The notes under the pieces are model-generated. The model made no database searches. It worked only from the letters and a program-made list of their open reading frames with translations, and was not told where the DNA came from. Source: Planctomycetota bacterium (lineage in GTDB: Bacteria; Planctomycetota; Planctomycetia; Isosphaerales; Isosphaeraceae). Taken from it: a stretch of DNA of 19,062 nucleotides. The stretch lies in NCBI GenBank assembly GCA_021818605.1, contig JAKAUH010001061.1:1-19062 (forward strand), read 5' to 3'. The position numbers and the translations under genes were made by a program. Of the stretch, positions 1-6,489 are shown in pieces; the first letter of the stretch is position 1, and the number at the start of each line of letters is the position of its first letter.

Positions 1-1
1 C

Positions 2-1177
2 TGCCAGGACGAGGCCGTGCTCCGCTCACTCATGACACTCAAGGCGCTGACCTACGGGCCGACCGGCGGGATCGTCGCCGCGCCCACCATGTCGATCCCC
101 GAGAAGATCGGCGGCGTGCGCAACTGGGACTATCGCTTCTGCTGGCTCCGCGATGCCACGTTTACCCTGCTGTCGCTGCTCAACGCGGGCTACCTGGATG
201 AGGCGCGGGAGTGGCGGCACTGGCTGCTCCGCGCCGTCGCCGGCCGGCCCGAGAATCTCCAGATCATGTACGGGATCGCCGGCGAGCGGCGATTGACCGA
301 GTTCGAGCTCGACTGGCTCCCCGGCTACGAGAATTCGAAGCCCGTCCGGGTTGGTAACGCCGCCTCGGGGCAGTTCCAACTCGACGTCTACGGCGAGATC
401 GCCGACGCCCTGTATCAGGCCCACCGCCACGGCCTGAGCGGACTCGACGACGCCTGGCACGTCGGCCAGGTGATCATCAACTTCCTCGAGCACGCCTGGC
501 ACGAGCCCGACGAGGGCATCTGGGAGGTCCGAGGCGAGCGCCGGCATTTCACCCACTCGAAGGTCATGGCCTGGGTCGCCTTCGACCGCGGGGTCAAGGC
601 CATCGAGCATTTCGGCTATCCGACCGACGACCTGGAGAAGTGGAAGCGTGCCCGCGACGACGTCCGTCGCGAGGTCTGCGCGCAGGGGTTCGACCCCAAG
701 CTGAACTCCTTCGTCCAGTCCTATGGCTCGCCTCATCTCGACGCCAGCCTGCTGATGATCCCACTCGTCGGCTTCCTGCCCGCCGACGACCCGCGGATGA
801 TTGGCACGGTCGCCGCCATCGAGGAACGGCTGATGCGCGACGGGTTCCTCCAGCGGTACGATTCCGACGCCGCGGTGGACGGTCTTCCTGAGGGCGAAGG
901 TGCCTTCTTGCCCTGTACCTTCTGGCTGGCCGATAACCTGACCCTCCAGGGGCGCCGCGAGGAGGCCCGCGACATCTACCAGCGCCTCCTCGACATCCGC
1001 AACGACGTCGGCCTGCTCGCCGAGGAATACGACCCGGCCACTCGCCGACAGCTTGGCAACTTCCCCCAGGCGTTCTCACACGTCTGCCTGGTCAACACCG
1101 CGCGCAACCTCGCCAACGGCGGACACAGCCCGTCGCAACAGCGGCACAAGGAGGTCGGGCCGCTGGCCCAGGCGTGA
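2..1177 (+). CDS. Glycoside hydrolase family 15 protein (glucoamylase/trehalase type), N-terminus missing
   Basis: GH15 enzymes hydrolyse alpha-glucosidic bonds in maltooligosaccharides, glucans or trehalose by inversion, in an (alpha/alpha)6 barrel. The frame is open to the left edge, so the 391 or so visible residues are the C-terminal part of a protein that is usually about 600 residues. The GTG at 17 is internal and is not the start. Visible family marks, numbered from the GTG codon, are RNWDYRFCWLRDA near residue 35, GIWEVRGE near 167-173, which supplies the likely general acid, and AEEYDPATRRQLGNFPQAFSH from about 334, which supplies the likely general base Glu. The WEVRGE context is closer to bacterial GH15 trehalases and glucan glucosidases than to fungal glucoamylases, but substrate cannot be settled here. 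The gene is convergent with the next one. The family is certain; the exact substrate is not. Confidence 0.93.
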   Translation, partial: CQDEAVLRSLMTLKALTYGPTGGIVAAPTMSIPEKIGGVRNWDYRFCWLRDATFTLLSLLNAGYLDEAREWRHWLLRAVAGRPENLQIMYGIAGERRLTEFELDWLPGYENSKPVRVGNAASGQFQLDVYGEIADALYQAHRHGLSGLDDAWHVGQVIINFLEHAWHEPDEGIWEVRGERRHFTHSKVMAWVAFDRGVKAIEHFGYPTDDLEKWKRARDDVRREVCAQGFDPKLNSFVQSYGSPHLDASLLMIPLVGFLPADDPRMIGTVAAIEERLMRDGFLQRYDSDAAVDGLPEGEGAFLPCTFWLADNLTLQGRREEARDIYQRLLDIRNDVGLLAEEYDPATRRQLGNFPQAFSHVCLVNTARNLANGGHSPSQQRHKEVGPLAQA

Positions 1178-1195
1178 ACCACGCGAACGCGGTTC
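1176..1195 (+). terminator. Small hairpin overlapping the GH15 stop codon
   Basis: GAACCACG (1176-1183) and CGCGGTTC (1188-1195) pair at 7 of 8 positions around a CGAA loop. The hairpin begins inside the TGA stop. No T-run follows, so a role in termination is only possible. Confidence 0.28.
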
Positions 1196-1233
1196 GGGAC
1201 GGGCCTTCGACGCGCCGAGGAGAGGAATCATCA

Positions 1234-1315
1234 CCACGAATACCACGAATACCACGAATCAGGTCCAGGCCGGGCTCGGGCTCGCTCCTATTCGTTCCCT
1301 TTGTGTCATTCGTGG
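1234..1315. repeat. Palindromic CACGAA/TTCGTG element, copy A (diverged)
   Basis: The left arm (1234-1259) is three 9-bp units of the form ACCACGAAT in tandem. The right arm (1290-1315) is its imperfect reverse complement, matching at 19 of 26 positions, with a 30-nt GC-rich loop. It lies between the 3' ends of the convergent GH15 and TrmH genes. Architecture and core word match the better preserved element at 4855-4962. It could be a REP/MITE-like dispersed repeat or a two-way terminator. Confidence 0.6.
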
Positions 1316-1347
1316 CTTCCGGTCGGAACCTGAACGAGTCGAGGCCC

Positions 1348-1363
1348 CCATCGTTTGCGATGG
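1348..1363. other. Short perfect hairpin upstream of the TrmH 3' end
   Basis: CCATCG, loop TTTG, CGATGG. It lies in the same convergent intergenic region as element A and could help end the minus-strand TrmH transcript. There is no T-run. Confidence 0.25.
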
Positions 1364-1402
1364 CCACCGACGGGACGGTCGCGGAGGCTTCCGGGACCGT
1401 GT

Positions 1403-2200
1403 TCACCGTGAATAATGGTGGATCAAGATACCCGCGGCCACGGCGACGTTGAGCGAGCTGGCCCCGCGACGCATCGGGATCGTGACGGCACGATGGCACC
1501 GCGCCAGCCAGTCGGCGTCGATTCCCTCGTGCTCGTCGCCCAGGACCAGCGCCAGCCGCCTCGGCCTCGGCGCGGCGTCGAAGGATTCCGCCATCGGATC
1601 GGCCACCGCGGCGATCAGTTCGAAACCGTGCGCATCGGCCAGTCGGGACGCGGCCTCTTCCAGGCGATTCTCGACGATCACCGGTAGCCGCAGGGCCGTC
1701 CCCATCGAGACCCGCACCACCCGGCGCGAGAGAGGATCCGGGCACTCAGGACCGGCCAGGATCGCGTCGACGCCAAAAACGTCGCCGATCCGCGCCAGCG
1801 CGCCCAGGTTCTCGGGATTGCTCAGCTTCGGGCAGACGACCAGGAACACCGGTCGCCCGGGATGACCAGCGGCGATTCCCTCATCGAGCGAAGGCCAGGG
1901 CCGGCGCTGGCCACAACCGAGCACTCCCCGATGAAATGGGAACCCGACGATCGCGTCGACCATTGCGCTGGGCGCGACATACACCGGCACGTCGACGGGA
2001 ATCGTGGCCGCCAGCCGGCCCTCGTGCCGGTCGCAAAGCAGCACCGAGACCGTCGGAAACCGGCTGGCCAGCAGGCGGTCGACCAGGCGCTCGCCCTCGA
2101 CCACGAACTGGTCGAGGCTGCGTGTGGCGTTGGTGGCCTTGAGCGAGCGGTACACGGCAATGCGAGGATCGTCCGGATCGTCGATCGGAATAAACGGCAT
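1403..2200 (-). CDS. TrmH/SpoU-family RNA 2'-O-methyltransferase
   Basis: SPOUT-class methyltransferases move a methyl group from S-adenosylmethionine to a ribose 2'-OH in tRNA or rRNA. The 265-residue product has an N-terminal substrate-binding region (FVVEGERLVDRLL, about 32-44) and a C-terminal knotted domain with all three SpoU motifs. Motif 1 is NLGALAR at 131-137, motif 2 is LGDEHEG at 220-226, and motif 3 is IPMRRGASSLNVAVA at 241-255. The reading frame continues upstream to 2542, but the first well-motivated start is the ATG at 2200: residues before it are Cys/Arg-rich and unlike the family. No Shine-Dalgarno sequence precedes this ATG; a TAGGATTC box ends only about 7 nt upstream, which raises the possibility of a leaderless mRNA. 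The target nucleotide is unknown. It is distinct from the second TrmH homologue at 17047. Confidence 0.92.
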   Translation of the reverse strand: MPFIPIDDPDDPRIAVYRSLKATNATRSLDQFVVEGERLVDRLLASRFPTVSVLLCDRHEGRLAATIPVDVPVYVAPSAMVDAIVGFPFHRGVLGCGQRRPWPSLDEGIAAGHPGRPVFLVVCPKLSNPENLGALARIGDVFGVDAILAGPECPDPLSRRVVRVSMGTALRLPVIVENRLEEAASRLADAHGFELIAAVADPMAESFDAAPRPRRLALVLGDEHEGIDADWLARCHRAVTIPMRRGASSLNVAVAAGILIHHYSR

Positions 2201-2206
2201 GCTGGA

Positions 2207-2214
2207 GAATCCTA
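2207..2214 (-). promoter_or_regulatory. TAGGATTC box just before the TrmH start
   Basis: TAGGAT resembles a -10 hexamer and reads in the gene's direction, ending about 8 nt before the ATG at 2200. No good -35 is seen at 16-18 bp. If used, transcription would begin at or next to the start codon. Confidence 0.25.
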
Positions 2215-2509
2215 CGGTGCGCGGGCCGGCTCGGATTGGTGCTTCCGACAAGGACTTGCGTCCGATGGCCCGGCGCCGCTGTTCCGACGCCGACGCCACG
2301 GCCCACAAACGCCCTTGCGTCGTCCTGGCACCGAGGGTATCCTGTGCCCGCGATCCGCGATAGCATCCCGACCGTACCACTTGCCTGGCCGTCCGCGACA
2401 GACCGCACTGAACTGCACGGCACGGCACGGCTTGCTCGGCCCTCGTGCCCGCCGCGGAATCGCACGCTCTGCACTGCACTGCTCTGCACGACCCCGATCG
2501 GACTGACAG

Positions 2510-2819
2510 GAATCGGTCCGCGGCACAACCATCGAACGACAACCCATGCAGGAGGCATCAGGGGCTTTCATCTGAGAAGCGACGGCTCCGCGGGACGGAA
2601 TCTCCGGGAGCTGGCGAACGAATCGGTCCACGTGACGCGACCCATCGCCGCGCGCTCCCACGCGCCGCGGTTGGGCGTGCCGAAGGGCCACCGCCGCGTA
2701 CCGGGTTCTCGCCGTCGCGGCGACCGCCGAACACCGAGGGTCACCCCTCGTTGCGCAGGTCTTCGATTTCACAACCTCGAGAGGATGGAGTCTTCCGGGG
2801 CAAGAGCCGGAATCGGTCC
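2510..2819. repeat. Three direct copies of GAATCGGTCC in the SDR-operon leader
   Basis: The exact 10-mer occurs at 2510-2519, 2620-2629 and 2810-2819, all on the plus strand. The first and third copies extend to GGAATCGGTCCG. Spacings are 110 and 190 bp. The copies are confined to the non-coding divergent region, as expected of regulator binding sites, but no known regulator is matched. Confidence 0.45.
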
Positions 2820-2914
2820 GAAACGGTGCGAGGCCGCCGGTCGTCGCGGAGCAACCCGACGTCCACGGATCCCGCGGCGACGAACCGGCGACGGAGCCCC
2901 GCCCCGGCCAGCAC

Positions 2915-2921
2915 AAAGGAG
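2915..2921 (+). promoter_or_regulatory. Ribosome binding site fixing a TTG start
   Basis: AAAGGAG lies 8 nt before the TTG at 2930. It supports that unusual start codon, because no ATG stands near the beginning of the Rossmann fold. Confidence 0.8.
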
Positions 2922-2929
2922 TTGCGACC

Positions 2930-3862
2930 TTGGCCAAAGTCTTGATCACCGGCGGCGCCGGCTACATCGGTTCGGTCCTCACGCCCATGATCCTGCAGCG
3001 GGGTCACGAGGTGACGATCTTCGACTCACTTATGTTCGGCGCGCAGCCGCTGCTGGGCTTCAGCTCGCATCCGAAGCTGAACATCATCAAGGGCGATATC
3101 CGCGACGCCTCGGCCGTCGCCAGGGCGGTGGGCGACCACGACTGGATCCTCCACCTGGCGGCGATCGTCGGCTACCCGGCCTGCGCGGCTGACCCGCACC
3201 TGAGCGTCTCCACCAATGTCGACGGGACCAGGAACGTTCTGGCCGCGATGGGGATGGGCCAGCGGCTGATCTTTGCCTCGACCGGCTCGACCTACGGCAA
3301 GGTCCTGGGTGTCGCCAACGAGGAGACCCCGATCGCCCCGCTGACCCTTTACGGCCGGACCAAGCGCGACGCCGAGATGCTGATCCGCGACTCGGGCCGG
3401 CAGCATACCATCCTCCGCTTCGCCACCGTCTTCGGCAGCTCGCCGCGGATGCGGCTCGACCTCCTGGTCAACGACTTCGTCTACCAGGCGCTGCACAACC
3501 GCCAGATTGTCCTCTTCGAGGGGTACTTCCGCCGCACCTTCCTGCACAGCAGCGACGCCGCCGCGATCTACCCGTTCACCATGGAGAACTTCGACGCGAT
3601 GAGCGGCAAGGTGTTCAACGTCGGCGACGAGTCGATGAATTACACCAAGCGCGAGATCGCGATCAAGATCAAGGAATACGTCGACTACTACCTCCACGAG
3701 GCGCAGGTGGGCAGCGATCCCGACCAGCGCGATTATGAGGTCGACTACAGCCGGCTCAGGTCGATCGGCTTCCGCGCCAGTGTCGACCTGGATGGCAGCA
3801 TTCAGGAGCTGGTGAAGATTCTCCGCGTGCTGACGATCTTCAACCCGCTTCGCAACGCCTGA
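2930..3862 (+). CDS. NAD(P)-dependent epimerase/dehydratase (extended SDR, sugar-nucleotide type)
   Basis: Extended SDR enzymes of this kind act on nucleotide sugars (epimerisation, dehydration or reduction) for surface polysaccharide or glycan synthesis in the cytoplasm. The 310-residue product starts with a Rossmann fold, VLITGGAGYIGS, with the glycine motif GGAGYIG at 8-14. It has the cofactor-domain Asp (GDIRD), the Ser/Thr of ASTGSTYG, and the catalytic pair Tyr141/Lys145 in YGRTK. Start is TTG at 2930 with a strong AAAGGAG 8 nt upstream. Only 16 bp separate its stop from the next SDR gene, so the two are almost certainly co-transcribed. The long leader with repeated 10-mers suggests regulation. 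The specific sugar cannot be read from sequence; the C-terminal substrate half is not that of a recognisable GalE. Confidence 0.92.
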   Translation: MAKVLITGGAGYIGSVLTPMILQRGHEVTIFDSLMFGAQPLLGFSSHPKLNIIKGDIRDASAVARAVGDHDWILHLAAIVGYPACAADPHLSVSTNVDGTRNVLAAMGMGQRLIFASTGSTYGKVLGVANEETPIAPLTLYGRTKRDAEMLIRDSGRQHTILRFATVFGSSPRMRLDLLVNDFVYQALHNRQIVLFEGYFRRTFLHSSDAAAIYPFTMENFDAMSGKVFNVGDESMNYTKREIAIKIKEYVDYYLHEAQVGSDPDQRDYEVDYSRLRSIGFRASVDLDGSIQELVKILRVLTIFNPLRNA

Positions 3863-3878
3863 CCCGGGAGGAAGCCAC

Positions 3879-4817
3879 ATGGCGGAGCGCGTACTTTTGA
3901 CCGGCGGGACCGGGTTCTTCGGCCGCCGGATCGCCGAGGCCCTGCGGCAGCACGGCTACGATGTGACGACCCCGGGGCGGCCCGAGTTCGACCTGATGGA
4001 CACGTCGCTCACCCGGCGCACGGTCGAACGGCTGCGGCCGGATACCATTGTCCACTCGGCGGCCTACTACGGCGGCCTGGGGATCTGCATCGCCGAGCCG
4101 ACACAGATCTTTTCCAAAAACATCATCATGGGCGTCAACCTGCTCGAGGCCGCGGCGAAGGCCGGCGTCCGCAAGGTGATGGCCATCGGATCGGCGTGCT
4201 CTTACCCGGGCGCCGTCGCCGGCGACATGAAGGAATCCGACTTCTGGGCCGGGCCACTCCATCCCTCGGTCGAGTCGTACGGATTCACGAAGAAGGTCCT
4301 CGAGGTCGGCCTCCGGGCTTACAACAAGGGCTTCAACATCGTCGGCCAGATGCCGATCGTGACGAACCTTTACGGTGAGTACGACGTCTTTGGCGAGTAC
4401 CGCTCGCACGTCGCCGCCGCGCTCATCAAGAAGTTCGCCGACGCCGTGCAGTCGAAGGCCGACAAGGTCGTCTGCTGGGGCACCGGCGCCCCGGTCCGCG
4501 AGTTCATCTACTCGGGCGACGCCGCCGAGGCCGTCGCCCGGTTGCTCAGGAGCGGCTACACCGAGCCGCTCAACGTCGGCACCGGCATCGGCACCTCGAT
4601 CCGCGAGCTCTCCGAACTCGTGGCGAAGCTCACCAACTTCCGCGGCGAGATCGTCTGGGATACCACCAAGGCCGACGGCGTGATGCGCAAGGTGCTCGAC
4701 GTCTCGAAGATGGAGAGCGTCCTGAACTGGAAGCCGCCGACCAGCCTCGAGGCCGGGCTGGCCCGGACAATTCGCTGGTATCTCGAGAACAAGGCCGAGG
4801 CCGACGCGCGGCCCTGA
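3879..4817 (+). CDS. GDP-L-fucose synthase-like NAD-dependent epimerase/reductase
   Basis: The closest family I recognise is GDP-L-fucose synthase, which 3,5-epimerises and then 4-reduces GDP-4-keto-6-deoxymannose. The 312-residue product has the nucleotide-binding LLTGGTGFFGRR (6-17), the family segment around GGLGICIAEP, and GSACSYPG with Cys107 where the family has its catalytic Cys. Tyr134/Lys138 sit in YGFTK, and His177 lies in the SHVAAAL segment that carries the other catalytic acid/base. It retains the residues needed for the two-step reaction, although it is diverged from Fcl. The ATG at 3879 follows GGGAGGAAG by about 5 nt and the previous gene by 16 bp. No GDP-mannose 4,6-dehydratase is in view, so the substrate could be another keto sugar. 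The gene ends just before palindromic element B. Confidence 0.88.
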   Translation: MAERVLLTGGTGFFGRRIAEALRQHGYDVTTPGRPEFDLMDTSLTRRTVERLRPDTIVHSAAYYGGLGICIAEPTQIFSKNIIMGVNLLEAAAKAGVRKVMAIGSACSYPGAVAGDMKESDFWAGPLHPSVESYGFTKKVLEVGLRAYNKGFNIVGQMPIVTNLYGEYDVFGEYRSHVAAALIKKFADAVQSKADKVVCWGTGAPVREFIYSGDAAEAVARLLRSGYTEPLNVGTGIGTSIRELSELVAKLTNFRGEIVWDTTKADGVMRKVLDVSKMESVLNWKPPTSLEAGLARTIRWYLENKAEADARP

Positions 4818-4854
4818 TGGAGAGCCCGAAATCCCGGGATCGCACCCGGAACTC

Positions 4855-4962
4855 ACCACAAAAAACACGAAATTCCACGAAAAATGACATGATCGAATGA
4901 AGACCCCAGCGAGGTCGGCTCGATCGCCCGTCTCTTTCGTGGGATTTCGTGTTTTTCGTGGT
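4855..4962. repeat. Long palindromic CACGAA/TTCGTG element, copy B
   Basis: The arms 4855-4882 and 4935-4962 are reverse complements at 26 of 28 positions, and one of the two mismatches would be a G-U pair in RNA. The 52-nt loop folds further: GATCGA (4891-4896) pairs with TCGATC (4920-4925), and GACC (4902-4905) with GGTC (4913-4916). Each arm carries CACGAA-type words spaced 9-10 bp. AT-rich arms stand out against GC-rich surroundings. It lies between the convergent ends of the SDR operon and the thioesterase operon, a good position for a two-way terminator or a REP-like element. Confidence 0.75.
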
Positions 4963-4978
4963 TCTACTCGTCGAGGGA

Positions 4979-4993
4979 CCGCCCGTCGGGCGG
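4979..4993. terminator. GC-rich hairpin near the 3' end of the thioesterase operon
   Basis: CCGCCC and GGGCGG pair around a GTC loop. It lies 54 nt past the thioesterase stop in that operon's direction. No T-run follows on either strand, so it would be a non-canonical terminator. Confidence 0.33.
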
Positions 4994-5046
4994 GTCAACG
5001 GGTTCGATGTTCTATCGTGCGCCTTGAAGGCATCGGCCGGTGGTGC

Positions 5047-5505
5047 TCAGCTCGACCAACCTTCCAGGTTCTCGATCGCCCGCCGCAGGTTGTCGGGCAC
5101 GGGGCTCGGGCGCTTCGCCGTGTAGTCGTAGACCACCGTGGTCGACGTCCCCTCGGCCGCCAGTGCGCGTTGCTCGATACTGATGATCCGATGCTCGAAC
5201 GCGATGCTCGTTCGCCCGATCCGCGTCGCGCGGATGCCGATGTGGATCGAGTCTGGGAACTCGATCGAGCGTCGGTAGTCGCACGACGACGAAGCGAGGA
5301 TCGGTCCGACCTGCGCCACGTCCTCCGGCTTCATCAGCCCGACCCGCCCGAAGTAGGCGATCCGGGCCGATTCGAACCATCGAAAGTAGATCACATTATT
5401 CACGTGGCCGAACGCATCCTGATCGCCCCATTGCACCGGCAACTCGATCACCACCGGATACCCCGCCAGCAGCTCATCCACCTCGTTCGCTCCGTCCAGG
5501 ACCAT
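5047..5505 (-). CDS. Acyl-CoA thioesterase, 4-hydroxybenzoyl-CoA thioesterase (hot-dog) family
   Basis: This family cleaves acyl- or aroyl-CoA thioesters in the cytoplasm. The product (152 residues from the ATG) has the hallmark WGDQDAFGHVNNVIYFRWFE near the N-terminus, with the catalytic Asp in DAFGHVNN. The rest is a typical single hot-dog domain: DYRRSIEFPDSIHIG in the middle and EGTSTTVVYDY before the end. Length is normal for the family. The preceding SWIM gene ends in TAG immediately followed by TTG ATG, so this start is 3 nt from the upstream stop and translation is probably coupled. TTG at 5508 is an alternative start adding one residue. Why a thioesterase follows a SNF2/SWIM pair is not explained by known biology; simple co-transcription is possible. 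Confidence 0.9.
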   Translation of the reverse strand: MVLDGANEVDELLAGYPVVIELPVQWGDQDAFGHVNNVIYFRWFESARIAYFGRVGLMKPEDVAQVGPILASSSCDYRRSIEFPDSIHIGIRATRIGRTSIAFEHRIISIEQRALAAEGTSTTVVYDYTAKRPSPVPDNLRRAIENLEGWSS

Positions 5506-5508
5506 CAA

Positions 5509-6453
5509 CTACCCTCGCTTGCGAGGCGACTTTGTCTTGGGTTTGGCCGCGGCCTTTTTCTCAGTTGCGACCGTTTTCTCAGTCGTGGCCTTGGGTTTGG
5601 CCGTGGCCTTTGTGTTTGCCGCGGCCTTGGGTTTGGCCGCGGGCTTCGTATCACCGGGCTTCGCCGCGACGGCGGCGCGGGCCGCCTTTTTCCTCGGCGT
5701 CTTCTCGGCGGCTGACGGCCGATGGGCCGGGTCGGGCCCGGCGTCGACCTCGATGCCGAAGATGTCGCCGAGGTCTTCCGACGCGATCGCCGGGGAGCCG
5801 CGTCCGGCCTCCGAGGGAGCGGCCGGAATCGCCTGCTCAATCAGTTCCAGGTGATCCACGCCGCGCAGGAGGAACAGCAGCTCGGGCGACGAATCGAAGC
5901 GGTTGCCGATGCCGTACAGCACCGCGGCCAGATGCTTGCACATCCCGGCGTAATCGGGGCAACTGCACTGCATCTCGATCTCAGACGGCGCGGGGAAGAG
6001 CCCATCCTTGCGATCGGTGACTCGCTCCATCACTCCCTTCGACAGCCGGCCCTGCAGCAGTTCGACCAGCGAGGCGATCTGCCCCGCGCATTGCTTCTTC
6101 AGAGCTTCCCAGCGCGCCTTCGGCAACGGGTCGATGTCGATCTGGATCTCGTAAAGCTCCGAACCGTACACCAGGGCCTTGATCCGTCCCTTCTCGATCT
6201 TCAGGTCGATGACGGAACCGTTGCGGACGTACGTTCGCCCGCGCGGCAGGCGGTTGGCGAAGTCACTGTAGCTCTCGAGGTTCGTACACCACGCCTTGCC
6301 CCAGAAGGTGGACGCGATGGTTCGTCCCTCGATTGTGACAGGGGACAGTTTCTCGCCCTTCCTGGCGCGCCTGGCGGCTTCCTGAGCAGCCCGGGCCCGC
6401 CGCTGGGCGACCGGAACATAAGGCTTGTAACCGTAGTAGTCGTTCCACCCCAT
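5509..6453 (-). CDS. SWIM zinc-finger protein with histone-H1-like C-terminal tail
   Basis: SWIM domains are small zinc-binding modules for DNA or protein contact, and in bacteria they often accompany SNF2 helicases. The 314-residue product has an N-terminal region with WGKAWCTNLESYSDFANRLPRG (about 51-72), typical of these partner proteins. A CxCx6CxH zinc site follows: Cys163, Cys165, Cys172 and His174 in CSCPDYAGMCKH. After about residue 250 comes a low-complexity tail of some 65 residues, almost only Lys, Ala, Pro and Thr with AKPK-type repeats, ending KSPRKRG. This resembles the DNA-binding tails of bacterial histone H1-like proteins. The ATG at 6453 has a weak AAAGGCAGG upstream. It follows the SNF2 stop by 36 nt and directly abuts the thioesterase. 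Probable role: DNA- or nucleoid-binding partner of the helicase (inference). Confidence 0.93.
   Translation of the reverse strand: MGWNDYYGYKPYVPVAQRRARAAQEAARRARKGEKLSPVTIEGRTIASTFWGKAWCTNLESYSDFANRLPRGRTYVRNGSVIDLKIEKGRIKALVYGSELYEIQIDIDPLPKARWEALKKQCAGQIASLVELLQGRLSKGVMERVTDRKDGLFPAPSEIEMQCSCPDYAGMCKHLAAVLYGIGNRFDSSPELLFLLRGVDHLELIEQAIPAAPSEAGRGSPAIASEDLGDIFGIEVDAGPDPAHRPSAAEKTPRKKAARAAVAAKPGDTKPAAKPKAAANTKATAKPKATTEKTVATEKKAAAKPKTKSPRKRG
5522..5700. repeat. Degenerate tandem repeats encoding the Lys/Ala/Pro tail
   Basis: CTTGGGTTTGGCCG recurs exactly at 5536-5549, 5590-5603 and 5626-5639, with related GGCCTTT and TTCTCAG units between. On the minus strand it encodes AKPK-like units. Such repeats can change number by slippage, so tail length may vary between strains. 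Confidence 0.7.
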
Positions 6454-6489
6454 GATGTACCTGCCTTTCTGATCACGTCTTGATCGGTC

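Larger units (their letters stand above)
2201..2929. other. 729-bp non-coding divergent region
   Basis: This lies between the TrmH gene (leftward) and the SDR operon (rightward). Frames are open across it, but their translations are Arg/Pro/Ser-rich or full of short Cys repeats and match no family, so I read it as non-coding. It holds three copies of GAATCGGTCC (listed separately) and two low-complexity patches: CACGG repeated around 2414-2430 and GCACT/GCTCT repeats around 2464-2489. It also has a perfect 6-bp hairpin, CGAGGG-TCAC-CCCTCG, at 2735-2750. It may be a long 5' leader with regulatory sites or the remains of a decayed gene. Confidence 0.55.

Noticed and set aside
1234..1259. Three tandem ACCACGAAT units as a small CRISPR or minisatellite
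   Set aside because: Units are 9 bp with no spacers, and they form one arm of a palindrome that has a counterpart at 4855-4962.
1092..1745. Minus-strand 217-codon frame spanning the GH15 end and the TrmH gene
   Set aside because: It is a shadow in the wrong frame of two well-supported genes and crosses the palindromic element. It has no family resemblance.
2201..2542. N-terminal extension of the first TrmH gene up to 2542
   Set aside because: The added residues are Cys/Arg-rich, made from short DNA repeats, and unlike any TrmH protein. The family-like sequence begins at the ATG at 2200.
2236..3192. Long plus-strand frame (318 codons) overlapping the first SDR gene
   Set aside because: Its second part lies in the wrong frame of a clear SDR gene, and its first part has the Arg/Pro bias of random GC-rich DNA. 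No motif was seen.
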